Assembly (NCBI RefSeq): GCF_000798815.1
Contig: NZ_JTLD01000020.1
Location: 1-64,000, forward strand
Direction of reading: 5' to 3'
Source: Alistipes sp. ZOR0009
GTDB taxonomy: Bacteria; Bacteroidota; Bacteroidia; Bacteroidales; ZOR0009
DNA: 64,000 nt
The notes below the pieces were generated by a model. The model saw only the letters and a list, made by a program, of their open reading frames with translations. It searched no databases and was not told the origin of the DNA. This document shows, piece by piece, positions 27,226 through 34,860 of the stretch (its first letter is position 1; each line of letters begins with the position of its first letter). A program made the position numbers and the translations under genes.

Positions 27226-27233
27226 TAGCTTTG
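27226..27233 (+). promoter_or_regulatory. -7 promoter element for the EamA transporter
   Basis: TAGCTTTG matches the Bacteroidota -7 consensus TAnnTTTG exactly, 19 bp before the ATG at 27253. A T-rich TTTTTTCG lies about 21 bp upstream, near the -33 position. Confidence 0.6.
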
Positions 27234-27252
27234 CAACCAAACTTTGAATACT

Positions 27253-28158
27253 ATGCATCCTCACATTGGTCAAATTGCAGCGTTAGCTACAGCCTTCTGC
27301 TGGACTGTTACTGGTGTTACCTACCAAATTGCAGGTCGTAAGATAGGATCGGTTAATGTAAACATGATTCGGATGGTTATAGCGCTTGTGCTGCTCTCTT
27401 CCTATAGCTTTTTTGCCTACGGAAGTTTTCTCCCGACCAGTGCATCTTTGCATAACATTGTTTGGCTTTCATTGTCGGGGCTGGTGGGCTTCGTTATAGG
27501 GGATTTATGTCTTTTCCAGGCTTACGTGCTTATTGGAGCTCGCATTTCCATGCTTGTAATGACGCTTAGCTCTCCCATTGCAGCTATCTTTGGTTGGCTT
27601 ATTATGGGTGAAACGATGAGTCCGCTTAGCTTAGTTGGCATGGCGCTTACCTTAGGTGGTATTGCGCTGGTTATACTTGAGCGGCCTACTGCCGAGGAGG
27701 AGGGAACTTCGCGTATAGGGTTAAAGTATCCTACTAAAGGGTTGCTTCTTGCCCTTGGAGGTGCATTTGGGCAGGGATTTGGATTGGTGTTAAGTAAATA
27801 TGGGATTGGTAATTTTAATCCTATACAAGGAACTCAGATACGTGCTATTGCGGCACTGGTTGGGTTTACGATCTTTTTCTTTGCAATTAGGCAGTGGGGC
27901 ATATTTTTTAAGTCGCTCAATCGTCCTAAAGTCATAAGCGTGGTTGCCATTGGTTCCATATTTGGACCGTTCTTAGGCGTGTCGTTATCGCTATTTGCGG
28001 TGCAGCATGCTACTACTGGTGTTGCCTCAACCATTATGTCCATTATGCCTATTATCATCATTCCTGTGTCGGTAGTAATATTTAAGGAGAAGGTTACCGT
28101 AAAGGAAATTATCGGAGCGGTTATCGCCATTGCAGGTGTTGCACTTTTCTTCCTGTAG
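27253..28158 (+). CDS. EamA/DMT-family inner-membrane transporter
   Basis: 301-aa protein with about ten membrane helices in two EamA repeats (~5-145 and ~165-300). The second repeat ends IMPIIIIPVSVVIFKE, then the typical GAVIAIAGVALFFL. DMT transporters export metabolites or move nucleotide sugars and amines; the substrate here cannot be read. I start at ATG 27253; the in-frame TTG at 27244 lies too close to the promoter element. A 116-aa reading frame upstream (26991-27341) overlaps the start in another frame and is judged spurious. Confidence 0.9.
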   Translation: MHPHIGQIAALATAFCWTVTGVTYQIAGRKIGSVNVNMIRMVIALVLLSSYSFFAYGSFLPTSASLHNIVWLSLSGLVGFVIGDLCLFQAYVLIGARISMLVMTLSSPIAAIFGWLIMGETMSPLSLVGMALTLGGIALVILERPTAEEEGTSRIGLKYPTKGLLLALGGAFGQGFGLVLSKYGIGNFNPIQGTQIRAIAALVGFTIFFFAIRQWGIFFKSLNRPKVISVVAIGSIFGPFLGVSLSLFAVQHATTGVASTIMSIMPIIIIPVSVVIFKEKVTVKEIIGAVIAIAGVALFFL

Positions 28159-28185
28159 TATTGTAATTGTTTTTCCGATTCGCCT

Positions 28186-28193
28186 ATCTTTGT
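28186..28193 (+). promoter_or_regulatory. -7 promoter element for the DivIC/FtsB-like gene
   Basis: TATCTTTG fits TAnnTTTG exactly and lies 16 bp before ATG 28210, so the message would have a very short leader. Confidence 0.5.
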
Positions 28194-28209
28194 CGTAATC
28201 TTAGGTAAA

Positions 28210-28566
28210 ATGGAAGAACAGGAACAACAGCAAGCGAAACCACCCAAAGGATCTTCTTTAAAAGGTCATCCCATTGTGCGCTCGTTTAGGCAGGCGCTGG
28301 TGGTGTTAAGGAATAAGTATGCGCTTACTATCGTCGTATTTTTGGTTTGGTTAACCTTCTTTGATCGTTACAATTTGGTAGATATGCTCGAGAATACCTC
28401 TAAAATTGGTGATATGAAGGATGAAATGGATTACTACAGAACCAAAATCACCGAAGATAGTACCCGAATCCAAGAACTCACCTCTAACAATGAGAACTTG
28501 GAAAAGTACGCGCGCGAGCAGTACCTTATGAAGCAGGCTGATGAGGAAATATTTATTGTGAAGTAG
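28210..28566 (+). CDS. DivIC/FtsB-like septum formation protein
   Basis: 118-aa bitopic membrane protein. The basic N-terminal tail is cytoplasmic, one helix spans the membrane (~37-53, YALTIVVFLVWLTFFD), and a periplasmic coiled coil follows (~62-105). The C-terminal motif ENLEKYAREQYLMKQADEE is typical of FtsB/DivIC, where it contacts the FtsL/FtsQ partners of the division machinery. It has its own promoter element and terminator, so it is a single-gene unit. Confidence 0.88.
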   Translation: MEEQEQQQAKPPKGSSLKGHPIVRSFRQALVVLRNKYALTIVVFLVWLTFFDRYNLVDMLENTSKIGDMKDEMDYYRTKITEDSTRIQELTSNNENLEKYAREQYLMKQADEEIFIVK

Positions 28567-28587
28567 TTTTATATGCAGATAGTAGTC

Positions 28588-28615
28588 AGGCGTTAGAAAA
28601 CTAACGCCTTTTTTT
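28588..28615 (+). terminator. Terminator after the DivIC/FtsB-like gene
   Basis: AGGCGTTAG (28588-28596) and CTAACGCCT (28601-28609) form a perfect 9-bp stem with an AAAA loop, followed by a run of T. Confidence 0.9.
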
Positions 28616-28718
28616 GTACTGTGTTAAAAAGAAACTTATTAGTATTTGTTGCCATATTATCAATAACAAATCTTCTGCTTTTCTCTTTATAGATTATTGC
28701 CAAGTAATCTTCTGTTTT

Positions 28719-29399
28719 ATGAATTCAAAGTTTTGTCGATTTGTAGTAGTTGACGCGTATCCTCTTTTTCGGTTGGGATTGACAGAGCTGCTTAATAAAG
28801 TTTTTCATCCAGCTTCTATCGAAGAGGCTTCTGATAGCGCCTCCTTTCAGAATCTTGTTATGAGCAAAAGCGCGAGGTTGGATCTTGTTTTGTTAGATGT
28901 TAACCTTCCAGGTGCAGATGTGGTTGCGATGGTCGATCTGGCTCGTTCTTTTATCCCGAATTTAAAAATTATTGCGTTAGCAGATCGGTACAATGAGGCG
29001 ATAGCCGCTCGTTTGCTTGCTAAGCATATTAACGCCATCATCCTGAAAAGTTCGGATGTAAAGCAGGTGGAGGTCGTGCTTCGATCCGTTATGCAAAAGG
29101 GGTTTTGCTTTAGCGCCGGAATTCCTGATATCGATTACCGAATGGTGGTTAAGCAGAAAAGCCGAAAGGGGAGGAGGTACTCCGAACTTACCGATCGTGA
29201 AATTCAGATTATAAAGCTAATAGCCGAAGAAAAGACTACCGACGAGATTGGAGCGATTCTTTCTATCAGCCCTCGCACGGTTGAGGGGTACCGGAAAAAG
29301 ATTCTTATCAAAACATCCTCCAAGAATACGGCTGGCATTGTAATGTTTGGAGTACAGAACCATATTGTAACGGTTTCTTCTGTTGTCGCGTACCGTTGA
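28719..29399 (+). CDS. NarL/FixJ-type response regulator
   Basis: 226-aa transcription factor. I start at ATG 28719 (MNSKFCRFVVVDAYPLFRLG), since the earlier reading from 28614 overlaps the upstream terminator. The receiver domain (~5-125) has the acidic pocket VVVDAYP, the phosphoacceptor in LVLLDVNLPGA, and the conserved lysine in AIILKSSD. The LuxR-type HTH (~155-215) reads LTDREIQIIKLIAEEKTTDE then ISPRTVEGYRKKI. No sensor kinase is adjacent, so its partner must be elsewhere. Targets are unknown. Confidence 0.9.
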   Translation: MNSKFCRFVVVDAYPLFRLGLTELLNKVFHPASIEEASDSASFQNLVMSKSARLDLVLLDVNLPGADVVAMVDLARSFIPNLKIIALADRYNEAIAARLLAKHINAIILKSSDVKQVEVVLRSVMQKGFCFSAGIPDIDYRMVVKQKSRKGRRYSELTDREIQIIKLIAEEKTTDEIGAILSISPRTVEGYRKKILIKTSSKNTAGIVMFGVQNHIVTVSSVVAYR

Positions 29400-29723
29400 G
29401 TTTTTTTGATTTTTAGGCGTAACCATCTAGTTGTTCGGTAAAAGGACTTTGAGTACGAATTCTTCCTGTTTGTGCTGGCTTTGACGAGTTTTAAGAGTAT
29501 AAATCCTTTTAATATTGGTAAGCCATAGGTGGTAACCCTGTCTGGATTTTACCCAAAACTACGCTTGTTTTAGCCGTTCTGTCTGGCGTAACTTTCTTTT
29601 TTCTTAAGGTTAGGGATGTAGTATTAGCGGCAGTCTCTAGCTGAAGATGCTGTTTTGCTCAGCTTGCAGCAAGGGCGGAATTCCGAAAAGCCTACGAGTA
29701 GGAGTAATGTAATATTTTATATT
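29400..29723. other. Intergenic region before the unrecognised protein
   Basis: A 324-bp spacer with no supported gene. No exact TAnnTTTG was found near the downstream start. Several GGTAA/GGTGG-type short repeats lie near 29516-29536 (GGTAAGCC, GGTGGTAACC), but nothing decisive. Confidence 0.3.
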
Positions 29724-30407
29724 ATGGCAACAGATACTTTGGCAAGACCTCAACTGATGGTTCCAGATGTAATGTATTTAAGCGTTAATGAGACTTGGAG
29801 AACGGCTATTTCTAACGTTCTAATTACAGGAACAGGAAGCTGTGAGTTTATGTTGACTCGCCCCAACTCAGGTGATGCAAATGGCGGATATGTTTCCTTG
29901 TACAAGGATCAGATTAGTGAGCAAGATGCTCCTGTTGTTAGGCAGTTTCTGGATGGCAAGAGCAGCGGTAAGTTTACGATAAGTAGCGATAAGGTAGATT
30001 TTACCAAGAATACCTACGTTTTATGCTATGGTCCATTCTATAGCGATCCTGTTTACGAGGTGGTAACTTCCGTACTTATCATCAACGGACAAGCTTTCAT
30101 GGCTAACTCTTCTATGTGTCAGGGTATTTCTCACGAAATTGATAAGGTAACCAGCTACTTTAAGTTCGATTCAAATCCTCAAGGTTTTGGTCGTTGGGAT
30201 GGATACCTAATTGTTCGAGAGGGTGCTACATTTGGGGTTGGCGCTCAGGTTGGTCTCATTAACATACCTAAAAACGGGCCAACAGAAGGTGTTGCTACCG
30301 TTCCTATAAATGGTACCTTAAAACGGGGTACTACCTATAATGTAACTACTAGTATCTATTCTACTGTTCGCCCTGTAGCTGGTTATACGTTTACAACCGC
30401 AAAGTAA
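29724..30407 (+). CDS. Unrecognised 227-aa protein
   Basis: I do not recognise a family. ATG 29724 (MATDTLARPQLM) is chosen; the longer frame from 29655 has no better start. There is no signal peptide and no membrane segment. Composition suggests a mostly beta-strand protein with alternating hydrophobic residues (YEVVTSVLIINGQAFM, WDGYLIVREGATFGVG) and three widely spaced cysteines. It follows a response regulator gene after a 324-bp gap and has its own strong terminator, so it is probably expressed alone. Codon use resembles that of its neighbours. It could be a structural or secreted-by-other-means protein; no function is claimed. Confidence 0.75.
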   Translation: MATDTLARPQLMVPDVMYLSVNETWRTAISNVLITGTGSCEFMLTRPNSGDANGGYVSLYKDQISEQDAPVVRQFLDGKSSGKFTISSDKVDFTKNTYVLCYGPFYSDPVYEVVTSVLIINGQAFMANSSMCQGISHEIDKVTSYFKFDSNPQGFGRWDGYLIVREGATFGVGAQVGLINIPKNGPTEGVATVPINGTLKRGTTYNVTTSIYSTVRPVAGYTFTTAK

Positions 30408-30431
30408 GGCAAAAGCTATAGGTCGTATGCT

Positions 30432-30462
30432 AAGGAGAAATGGTAATGCCATTTCTCCTTTT
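30432..30462 (+). terminator. Terminator after the unrecognised protein
   Basis: AAGGAGAAATGG (30432-30443) pairs perfectly with CCATTTCTCCTT (30449-30460) around TAATG, followed by TT. Confidence 0.85.
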
Positions 30463-30465
30463 ATA

Positions 30466-30684
30466 TTAGTCTACAATTACTTTTTTCCCTTGCGGATATT
30501 TTACCGAATATCTCAGCTGTAGTATCTTTTTCTCTTTGGGTGCGAGTGGTAATTTCCACGTCAATTTACCTGAGTCCGTATCGGCTTTAGCCCCTGATTG
30601 CTCCAGCACCTCAACTTTTATTGTTTTAAGTGCCCAGACTTGAAATATAGCAATAATTGTAGCAACTCCATTTCTTTTGTTATT
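30466..30684 (-). pseudogene. C-terminal remnant of a DUF4139 (MuiA-like) gene
   Basis: On the minus strand, 73 codons are open between an in-frame TAG (30685-30687) and a TAA (30466-30468), with no start codon. The last ~50 codons read like the end of DUF4139 proteins: IKVEVLEQSG, then SGKLTWKLPLAPKEKK, then LQLRYSVKYPQGKKV and the stop. The part upstream (NNKRNGVATIIAIF) keeps only a trace of the expected sequence and is degraded. The N-terminal several hundred residues are absent. It lies between two terminators and is probably not expressed. The assignment rests on motif recognition by eye. Confidence 0.65.
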
Positions 30685-30701
30685 CTAATTCTTCTTCAGA
30701 C

Positions 30702-30732
30702 AAAAAGGGACGCATGTCCGTGCAGCCCTTTT
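30702..30732 (-). terminator. Terminator of the thiamin operon
   Basis: AAAAGGG (30703-30709) and CCCTTTT (30726-30732) pair around an inner GCA/TGC stem. Reading the minus strand, a run of T follows the stem, so it ends the operon just after tenA. Confidence 0.7.
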
Positions 30733-30744
30733 GTGGTATTTTTT

Positions 30745-31398
30745 CTAGAATTGAATTGCTTCTTCAAAAACTCGGAGTTCGTGTAGGGTTCCTTCTACAA
30801 AGGCATCTACTATTAACTGCTGCTCTTCCGTGGTAGCCTTGGCTCCATGCTTTTCTACAATGGCTATATACTGAGTTACGAAATCGTTATACTCGTCGCC
30901 AGCATACGTGTCAATAAACAGCTGGTAGGGATTGTTGGGGACGTTATGCTCAACCACATGCATGCCTACCGCTCCATATATCCAAAAGCAGGGTAGCAGT
31001 GCTGCCGCAGCCTCTCCAAATAGCGAGTTGCTGCTTTTCTGATGTAGAAAGTTGCAGTAGCGTTCAAAGGCAGGTGATAACGTTTTTGCTTCCTTCAGCC
31101 CATAATGATTAAGGTAGGTGGTGCGTATTACTTGCTCCATTTCAATACCGTCGGTAACAATCTGCTCAAAAAACGCTTGTTCGTCTTGTGTTTCTGCTCG
31201 CTGGGAAAGTCGCGCGAAGGCTTCATTGTCATGTTTAAGGTAAATAACGTCTTGTTGGAGGTAATGCCCAAAGCTGCTAGAAGCAAGCGTGCCGTTGGCC
31301 AGCCCAACAATAAAATCGGAGGCTATAAGCCGGCGGTAAATGGGCTCTGCTTGCTGCCAGCACCGCTTAGTGAAATTTCCTGCTGGAGGTATTTTCAT
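30745..31398 (-). CDS. tenA: TenA-family thiaminase II / aminopyrimidine hydrolase
   Basis: 217-aa cytoplasmic enzyme that hydrolyses aminopyrimidine breakdown products of thiamin to HMP, for salvage. ATG 31398 lies 2 bp after the thiD stop; a TTG start four codons earlier would overlap thiD. Features: SSSFGHYLQQDVIYL, the catalytic cysteine in AALLPCFWIYGAVG, and the C-terminal glutamate region FVEGTLHELRVFEEA. It is the last gene of the operon, consistent with the salvage-only gene set and with the TPP riboswitch upstream. Confidence 0.93.
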   Translation of the reverse strand: MKIPPAGNFTKRCWQQAEPIYRRLIASDFIVGLANGTLASSSFGHYLQQDVIYLKHDNEAFARLSQRAETQDEQAFFEQIVTDGIEMEQVIRTTYLNHYGLKEAKTLSPAFERYCNFLHQKSSNSLFGEAAAALLPCFWIYGAVGMHVVEHNVPNNPYQLFIDTYAGDEYNDFVTQYIAIVEKHGAKATTEEQQLIVDAFVEGTLHELRVFEEAIQF

Positions 31399-31400
31399 GG

Positions 31401-32207
31401 TTAATCCCAAAAACGGTGAAAATGATGTACAGGACCATGCCCTTTCCCTATTTCATACTTGGCGCCGCGGACTATGGCGGTGTTAATATACTCTTTAGCT
31501 CTGCTTACGGCCTCATTTAAGGATAGGTTGTGAGCCAAATACGCGGCCACTGCCGACGAAAAGGTGCAACCAGTCCCGTGCGTGTTGCGGGTGGCTACTC
31601 GCTCGGAGGTGAGTTCCAGCACTTCGTCGGTCTCTGCGTTGTACAGGATATCGGTTAGTGTGCTATCGGTAAGGTGTCCGGCCTTTAGCAGTACGGATAC
31701 TTTTCTCTCCTGCGAAAGGGCCCGAGCACACTCTGTAAGGTCCCCTTGTCCTTTTATTTTTTGCCCTAAAAGTATTTCTGCTTCAGGGATGTTTGGGGTG
31801 ATTATTCTTGTACGGGGAATCAGCTCGTTACGAAGCGTTTCAATAGCTTCGTCCTGTAGCAACTTATCTCCCGATGTTGCGACCATTACAGGGTCTAGCA
31901 CCACGTTGCAAAAACCATACGGCTCAACGCTATCTATCACCGCACGAATTAATTCTGAGGAGTGCAGCATGCCAATCTTAATGGCGTTGGTACCAATATC
32001 TTCGAGCACTGATTTTATCTGCCCTCTAACAAACTCAATTGGTATTGGGTGCACTCCATACACGCCTACCGTATTTTCGTCTACAATAGCGGTGATGGCC
32101 GTAGTGGCAAAGCACCCGCAGGCCGAAATTGTTTTAAGATCGGCTTGAATGCCGGCGCCTCCGCTTGGATCGCTACCAGCTATGGTAAGTACGCGCTTAT
32201 ATTCCAT
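31401..32207 (-). CDS. thiD: HMP / HMP-phosphate kinase
   Basis: Phosphorylates hydroxymethylpyrimidine and its monophosphate to HMP-PP, the pyrimidine half of thiamin; 268 aa. Ribokinase-type fold with GSDPSGGAGIQADLK at the N-terminus (substrate pocket), LDPVMVATSG, and the anion-hole motif NTHGTGCTFSSA near the C-terminus. 25 bp separate it from thiL upstream and 2 bp from tenA downstream. No fused ThiE domain is present; ThiE is encoded separately in the same operon. Confidence 0.95.
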   Translation of the reverse strand: MEYKRVLTIAGSDPSGGAGIQADLKTISACGCFATTAITAIVDENTVGVYGVHPIPIEFVRGQIKSVLEDIGTNAIKIGMLHSSELIRAVIDSVEPYGFCNVVLDPVMVATSGDKLLQDEAIETLRNELIPRTRIITPNIPEAEILLGQKIKGQGDLTECARALSQERKVSVLLKAGHLTDSTLTDILYNAETDEVLELTSERVATRNTHGTGCTFSSAVAAYLAHNLSLNEAVSRAKEYINTAIVRGAKYEIGKGHGPVHHFHRFWD

Positions 32208-32232
32208 TTTATAGTATCAGTTTCAGTTGTTT

Positions 32233-33231
32233 TTAAAAATGCTGAAAGCCTACATTGCCTAGGTTAAATTCTTCTCCATTGTCGAGCCATTTAATGCAAC
32301 TTGCTCCGCCAGTTATGAAGCCGATGGTGCTTAGCTCCTTGCTAAAGTTCGATTTAAAGGCTTCGTTTACAGCGTCAAAATCGCTAGGGGCTATGGTACA
32401 CAACAATTCGTAGTCTTCGCCACCTGCTGCTGCCATGCTAAGGCAGTCCCATCCGTACTCCTCTGCCGCACTTCGCAGCTCGTCGGATATGGGGAGATGG
32501 CTAACCTCTATAATGGCGCCGCACCCCGAGGCCTTTAGTATGTGGGGAAGATCGGAGGCAACACCGTCCGATAAATCCATCATGGCATGTACCCCGGCAT
32601 ACGATGATAGTAGCGCACCTTCCTCTATTCGGGGAGTGGGAGTGTGATGCTTGTCTATCAAAGCTGTAATTGCGGGCGTTTTTGGAAACTTATTTAGTAC
32701 GGCTTCTAATCCCGCTGCTGAGTCGCCAAGGTTTCCGCTGACGCAAATTAGATCACCCACCTTTGCCATTCCTCTACGTCTGGCTTTTCCCTTTTCGCAA
32801 TTGCCAATAATGCAGACGTTGATGGCCAAGTGCTGCAACGACTTTGTGGTGTCGCCTCCCATCAACGGTACGCTGTACCTTTCTGCAACGGAATGGATTC
32901 CCTTCATCAGCTCGTCGAGATACTCTACTTCGGTATCTTTGGGTATGGCAATGGATAGGAAGGCTCCTATAGGGGTACCTCCCATTGCAGCAATATCGCT
33001 AAGGTTAACGGCCATGGATTTTACGCCCAGCTGGTAAGGGCTAATGGCATCTTTCAGAAAGTGTACACCCTCTACCAGTAAATCGGTAGTAACCAGCCAC
33101 TCTTCCTTTTCATTTACGGGGATGATGGCACAATCGTCACCAATTCCAGTTTGCCCGCTATTTAGTAGGTGGCTGAACATTGGTTTGAACCTTTCAATGA
33201 AGCCAAACTCTCCTATACTATTTAGTAACAT
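32233..33231 (-). CDS. thiL: Thiamin-monophosphate kinase
   Basis: Makes thiamin diphosphate, the active cofactor and the riboswitch ligand, from thiamin monophosphate; 332 aa. PurM/AIR-synthase-like fold: GIGDDCAII and the metal-binding DLLVEGVHF, MGGDTTKS, VSGNLGDSAAGLE, MMDLSDGVASDLP, and GGEDYELL are all present. It lies between thiE and thiD; a 98-bp gap to thiE holds no clear promoter beyond a one-mismatch element, so co-transcription is assumed. Confidence 0.95.
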   Translation of the reverse strand: MLLNSIGEFGFIERFKPMFSHLLNSGQTGIGDDCAIIPVNEKEEWLVTTDLLVEGVHFLKDAISPYQLGVKSMAVNLSDIAAMGGTPIGAFLSIAIPKDTEVEYLDELMKGIHSVAERYSVPLMGGDTTKSLQHLAINVCIIGNCEKGKARRRGMAKVGDLICVSGNLGDSAAGLEAVLNKFPKTPAITALIDKHHTPTPRIEEGALLSSYAGVHAMMDLSDGVASDLPHILKASGCGAIIEVSHLPISDELRSAAEEYGWDCLSMAAAGGEDYELLCTIAPSDFDAVNEAFKSNFSKELSTIGFITGGASCIKWLDNGEEFNLGNVGFQHF

Positions 33232-33329
33232 CGTCTTACTTTATTGGTTTGCATATTGCTGTTTAGCGTAGCAAGTCTACCTTAAGTGGATTCTTTTAAT
33301 GCTGCGTTTTCATTGCAATACACCTATTT

Positions 33330-33962
33330 TCAGATTGTAATTTTCAACTTCATTTTTTCGATCAGCTCTTTGGCTGCATCTTTAGGCGATGTAGCCGAGC
33401 ATATTGCCGAGACTACCGCGATACCATTGGCTCCTGCGTTTACAATATCTGCAGCATTGCTACTATTTACGCCTCCAATGGCAACGGTAGGATGGTTGGT
33501 AAAGGAGGCAACTTCTTTTACTCCCTCCAAGCCAAATGGATGCGCGATATCCTTCTTCGTTTGCGTTCCAAACACGGGCGAAATTCCGATGTAGTCTACA
33601 TCTAACAGGTTTGACTGGCGCGCTTGCTCCATATTTTCGACAGATAGCCCGATAATCTTATCGTATCCGAGCAGCCTACGGGCAATCTCGTAGGGCATGT
33701 CGCTTTGTCCGATATGCAACCCATCTGCATCAGCGGCCAAAGCAACGTCTGCTCGGTCGTTAATAATTAGAGGTACGCGGTAGGGCTCTAACTTTTGTTT
33801 TAAACGTACTGCCAGCTTAATGAAGTCTCGCGTTGTGCAATCCTTTTCTCTTAGCTGTACCATTGTTACGCCCCCTTTTACGGCCTCTAGTACAATCCAT
33901 TCTAGGTCTCTTCCGTACGATAGAGAACGGTCGGTAACCAAGTATAGGCTTAAGTCAACCAT
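33330..33962 (-). CDS. thiE: Thiamin-phosphate synthase
   Basis: Couples HMP-PP with thiazole phosphate to give thiamin monophosphate; 210 aa, cytoplasmic. TIM-barrel motifs: LVTDRSLSYGR, VQLREKDCTTRDF, INDRADVALAADADGLHIGQ (pyrophosphate and metal site), IGISPVFGTQTKKD, and AIGGVNSSNAADI. It is separated from thiM by 83 bp with nothing recognisable, and from thiL by 98 bp. Confidence 0.95.
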   Translation of the reverse strand: MVDLSLYLVTDRSLSYGRDLEWIVLEAVKGGVTMVQLREKDCTTRDFIKLAVRLKQKLEPYRVPLIINDRADVALAADADGLHIGQSDMPYEIARRLLGYDKIIGLSVENMEQARQSNLLDVDYIGISPVFGTQTKKDIAHPFGLEGVKEVASFTNHPTVAIGGVNSSNAADIVNAGANGIAVVSAICSATSPKDAAKELIEKMKLKITI

Positions 33963-34045
33963 ATCTGCGTATATTCTGATTTAATCTTTTCTATTTCGAT
34001 GTTAGTTCTTCCAACTACGCATTAGAGTGAGTGGAGGCTACAGCC

Positions 34046-34855
34046 TTATGCATGTAGCATTTCCACTTTTGCTCGCTGTTCGGCCACTAATCCTACAATA
34101 TTATATAGCCCATCAATAAAGGCTACCTGCATTGAGGCTGGTCCTGCCGATTTTATTGCGGCCATTTCGCCGACAACCCCCATTATGGTCATGGCGTTGG
34201 TTGCTGCTAGCAGGGCATTGCTGTTTACTGCCGCAAAGGCCCCAACTATGGCTGTTGCGGTACAACCCATTCCAGTGACTTTTGGCATCAGTGGCGATCC
34301 GTTGCTTACCGTGTAAACGGTTTTACCGTTGGTAATATAGTCAATATCTCCGCTAATAGCGACAACCGAGTTGGTGGCAATGGCTAGCTTCTTGGCCGCC
34401 TCTAGCGCAGATGCCGAGGTATTGGTGCTATCAACCCCCTTGGTTGTTGCATTTTCGTTGGCAAGGCATAAAATTTCCGACGCATTTCCTCTTATGATGG
34501 TTGGCTTGCACTTTTCTACTATTTGCATGGCCACCACCGTTCTGTAGGGAGTTGCGCCAACTCCTACTGGATCGAATATAACAGGGATGCCTTTTTGGTG
34601 GGCCGCTTGGCCTGCTGCCACCATTGCTTCAACCCAAGGGTCGCTAAGTGTACCCATGTTGATAACGAGCGATGATGCAATGTTAACCATGTCGGCCACC
34701 TCGTTTGTGGCATGGGCCATTACAGGCGAGGCGCCAATGGCAAGCAGCGCATTGGCGGTGTTGTTCATCACCACGTAGTTGGTTATGTTGTGTACCAGCG
34801 GCGATTTCTCTCTGATAAGTGCCAAATCGTTGGCTAGGTTTCTGTTTTGGTTCAT
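34046..34855 (-). CDS. thiM: Hydroxyethylthiazole kinase
   Basis: Phosphorylates the thiazole moiety (HET) for salvage; 269 aa. Motifs: SPLVHNITNYVVMNNTANAL at the N-terminus, FDPVGVGATPYR, RGNASEI, ISGDIDYITNG, and the catalytic GMGCTATAIVGAF. It lies 5 bp after the methyltransferase, which makes it the second gene behind the riboswitch. With no thiC, thiG, thiH, thiS or thiF in the operon, its presence shows this unit is for salvage. Confidence 0.95.
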   Translation of the reverse strand: MNQNRNLANDLALIREKSPLVHNITNYVVMNNTANALLAIGASPVMAHATNEVADMVNIASSLVINMGTLSDPWVEAMVAAGQAAHQKGIPVIFDPVGVGATPYRTVVAMQIVEKCKPTIIRGNASEILCLANENATTKGVDSTNTSASALEAAKKLAIATNSVVAISGDIDYITNGKTVYTVSNGSPLMPKVTGMGCTATAIVGAFAAVNSNALLAATNAMTIMGVVGEMAAIKSAGPASMQVAFIDGLYNIVGLVAEQRAKVEMLHA

Positions 34856-34860
34856 ATCTT

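Noticed and set aside
26991-27341. 116-codon plus-strand reading frame with hydrophobic stretches
   Set aside because: It overlaps the EamA promoter and start in another frame; the EamA start at 27253 with its -7 element is better supported.
31564-32148. 194-codon plus-strand reading frame
   Set aside because: It is antisense to thiD, whose frame and motifs are clear.
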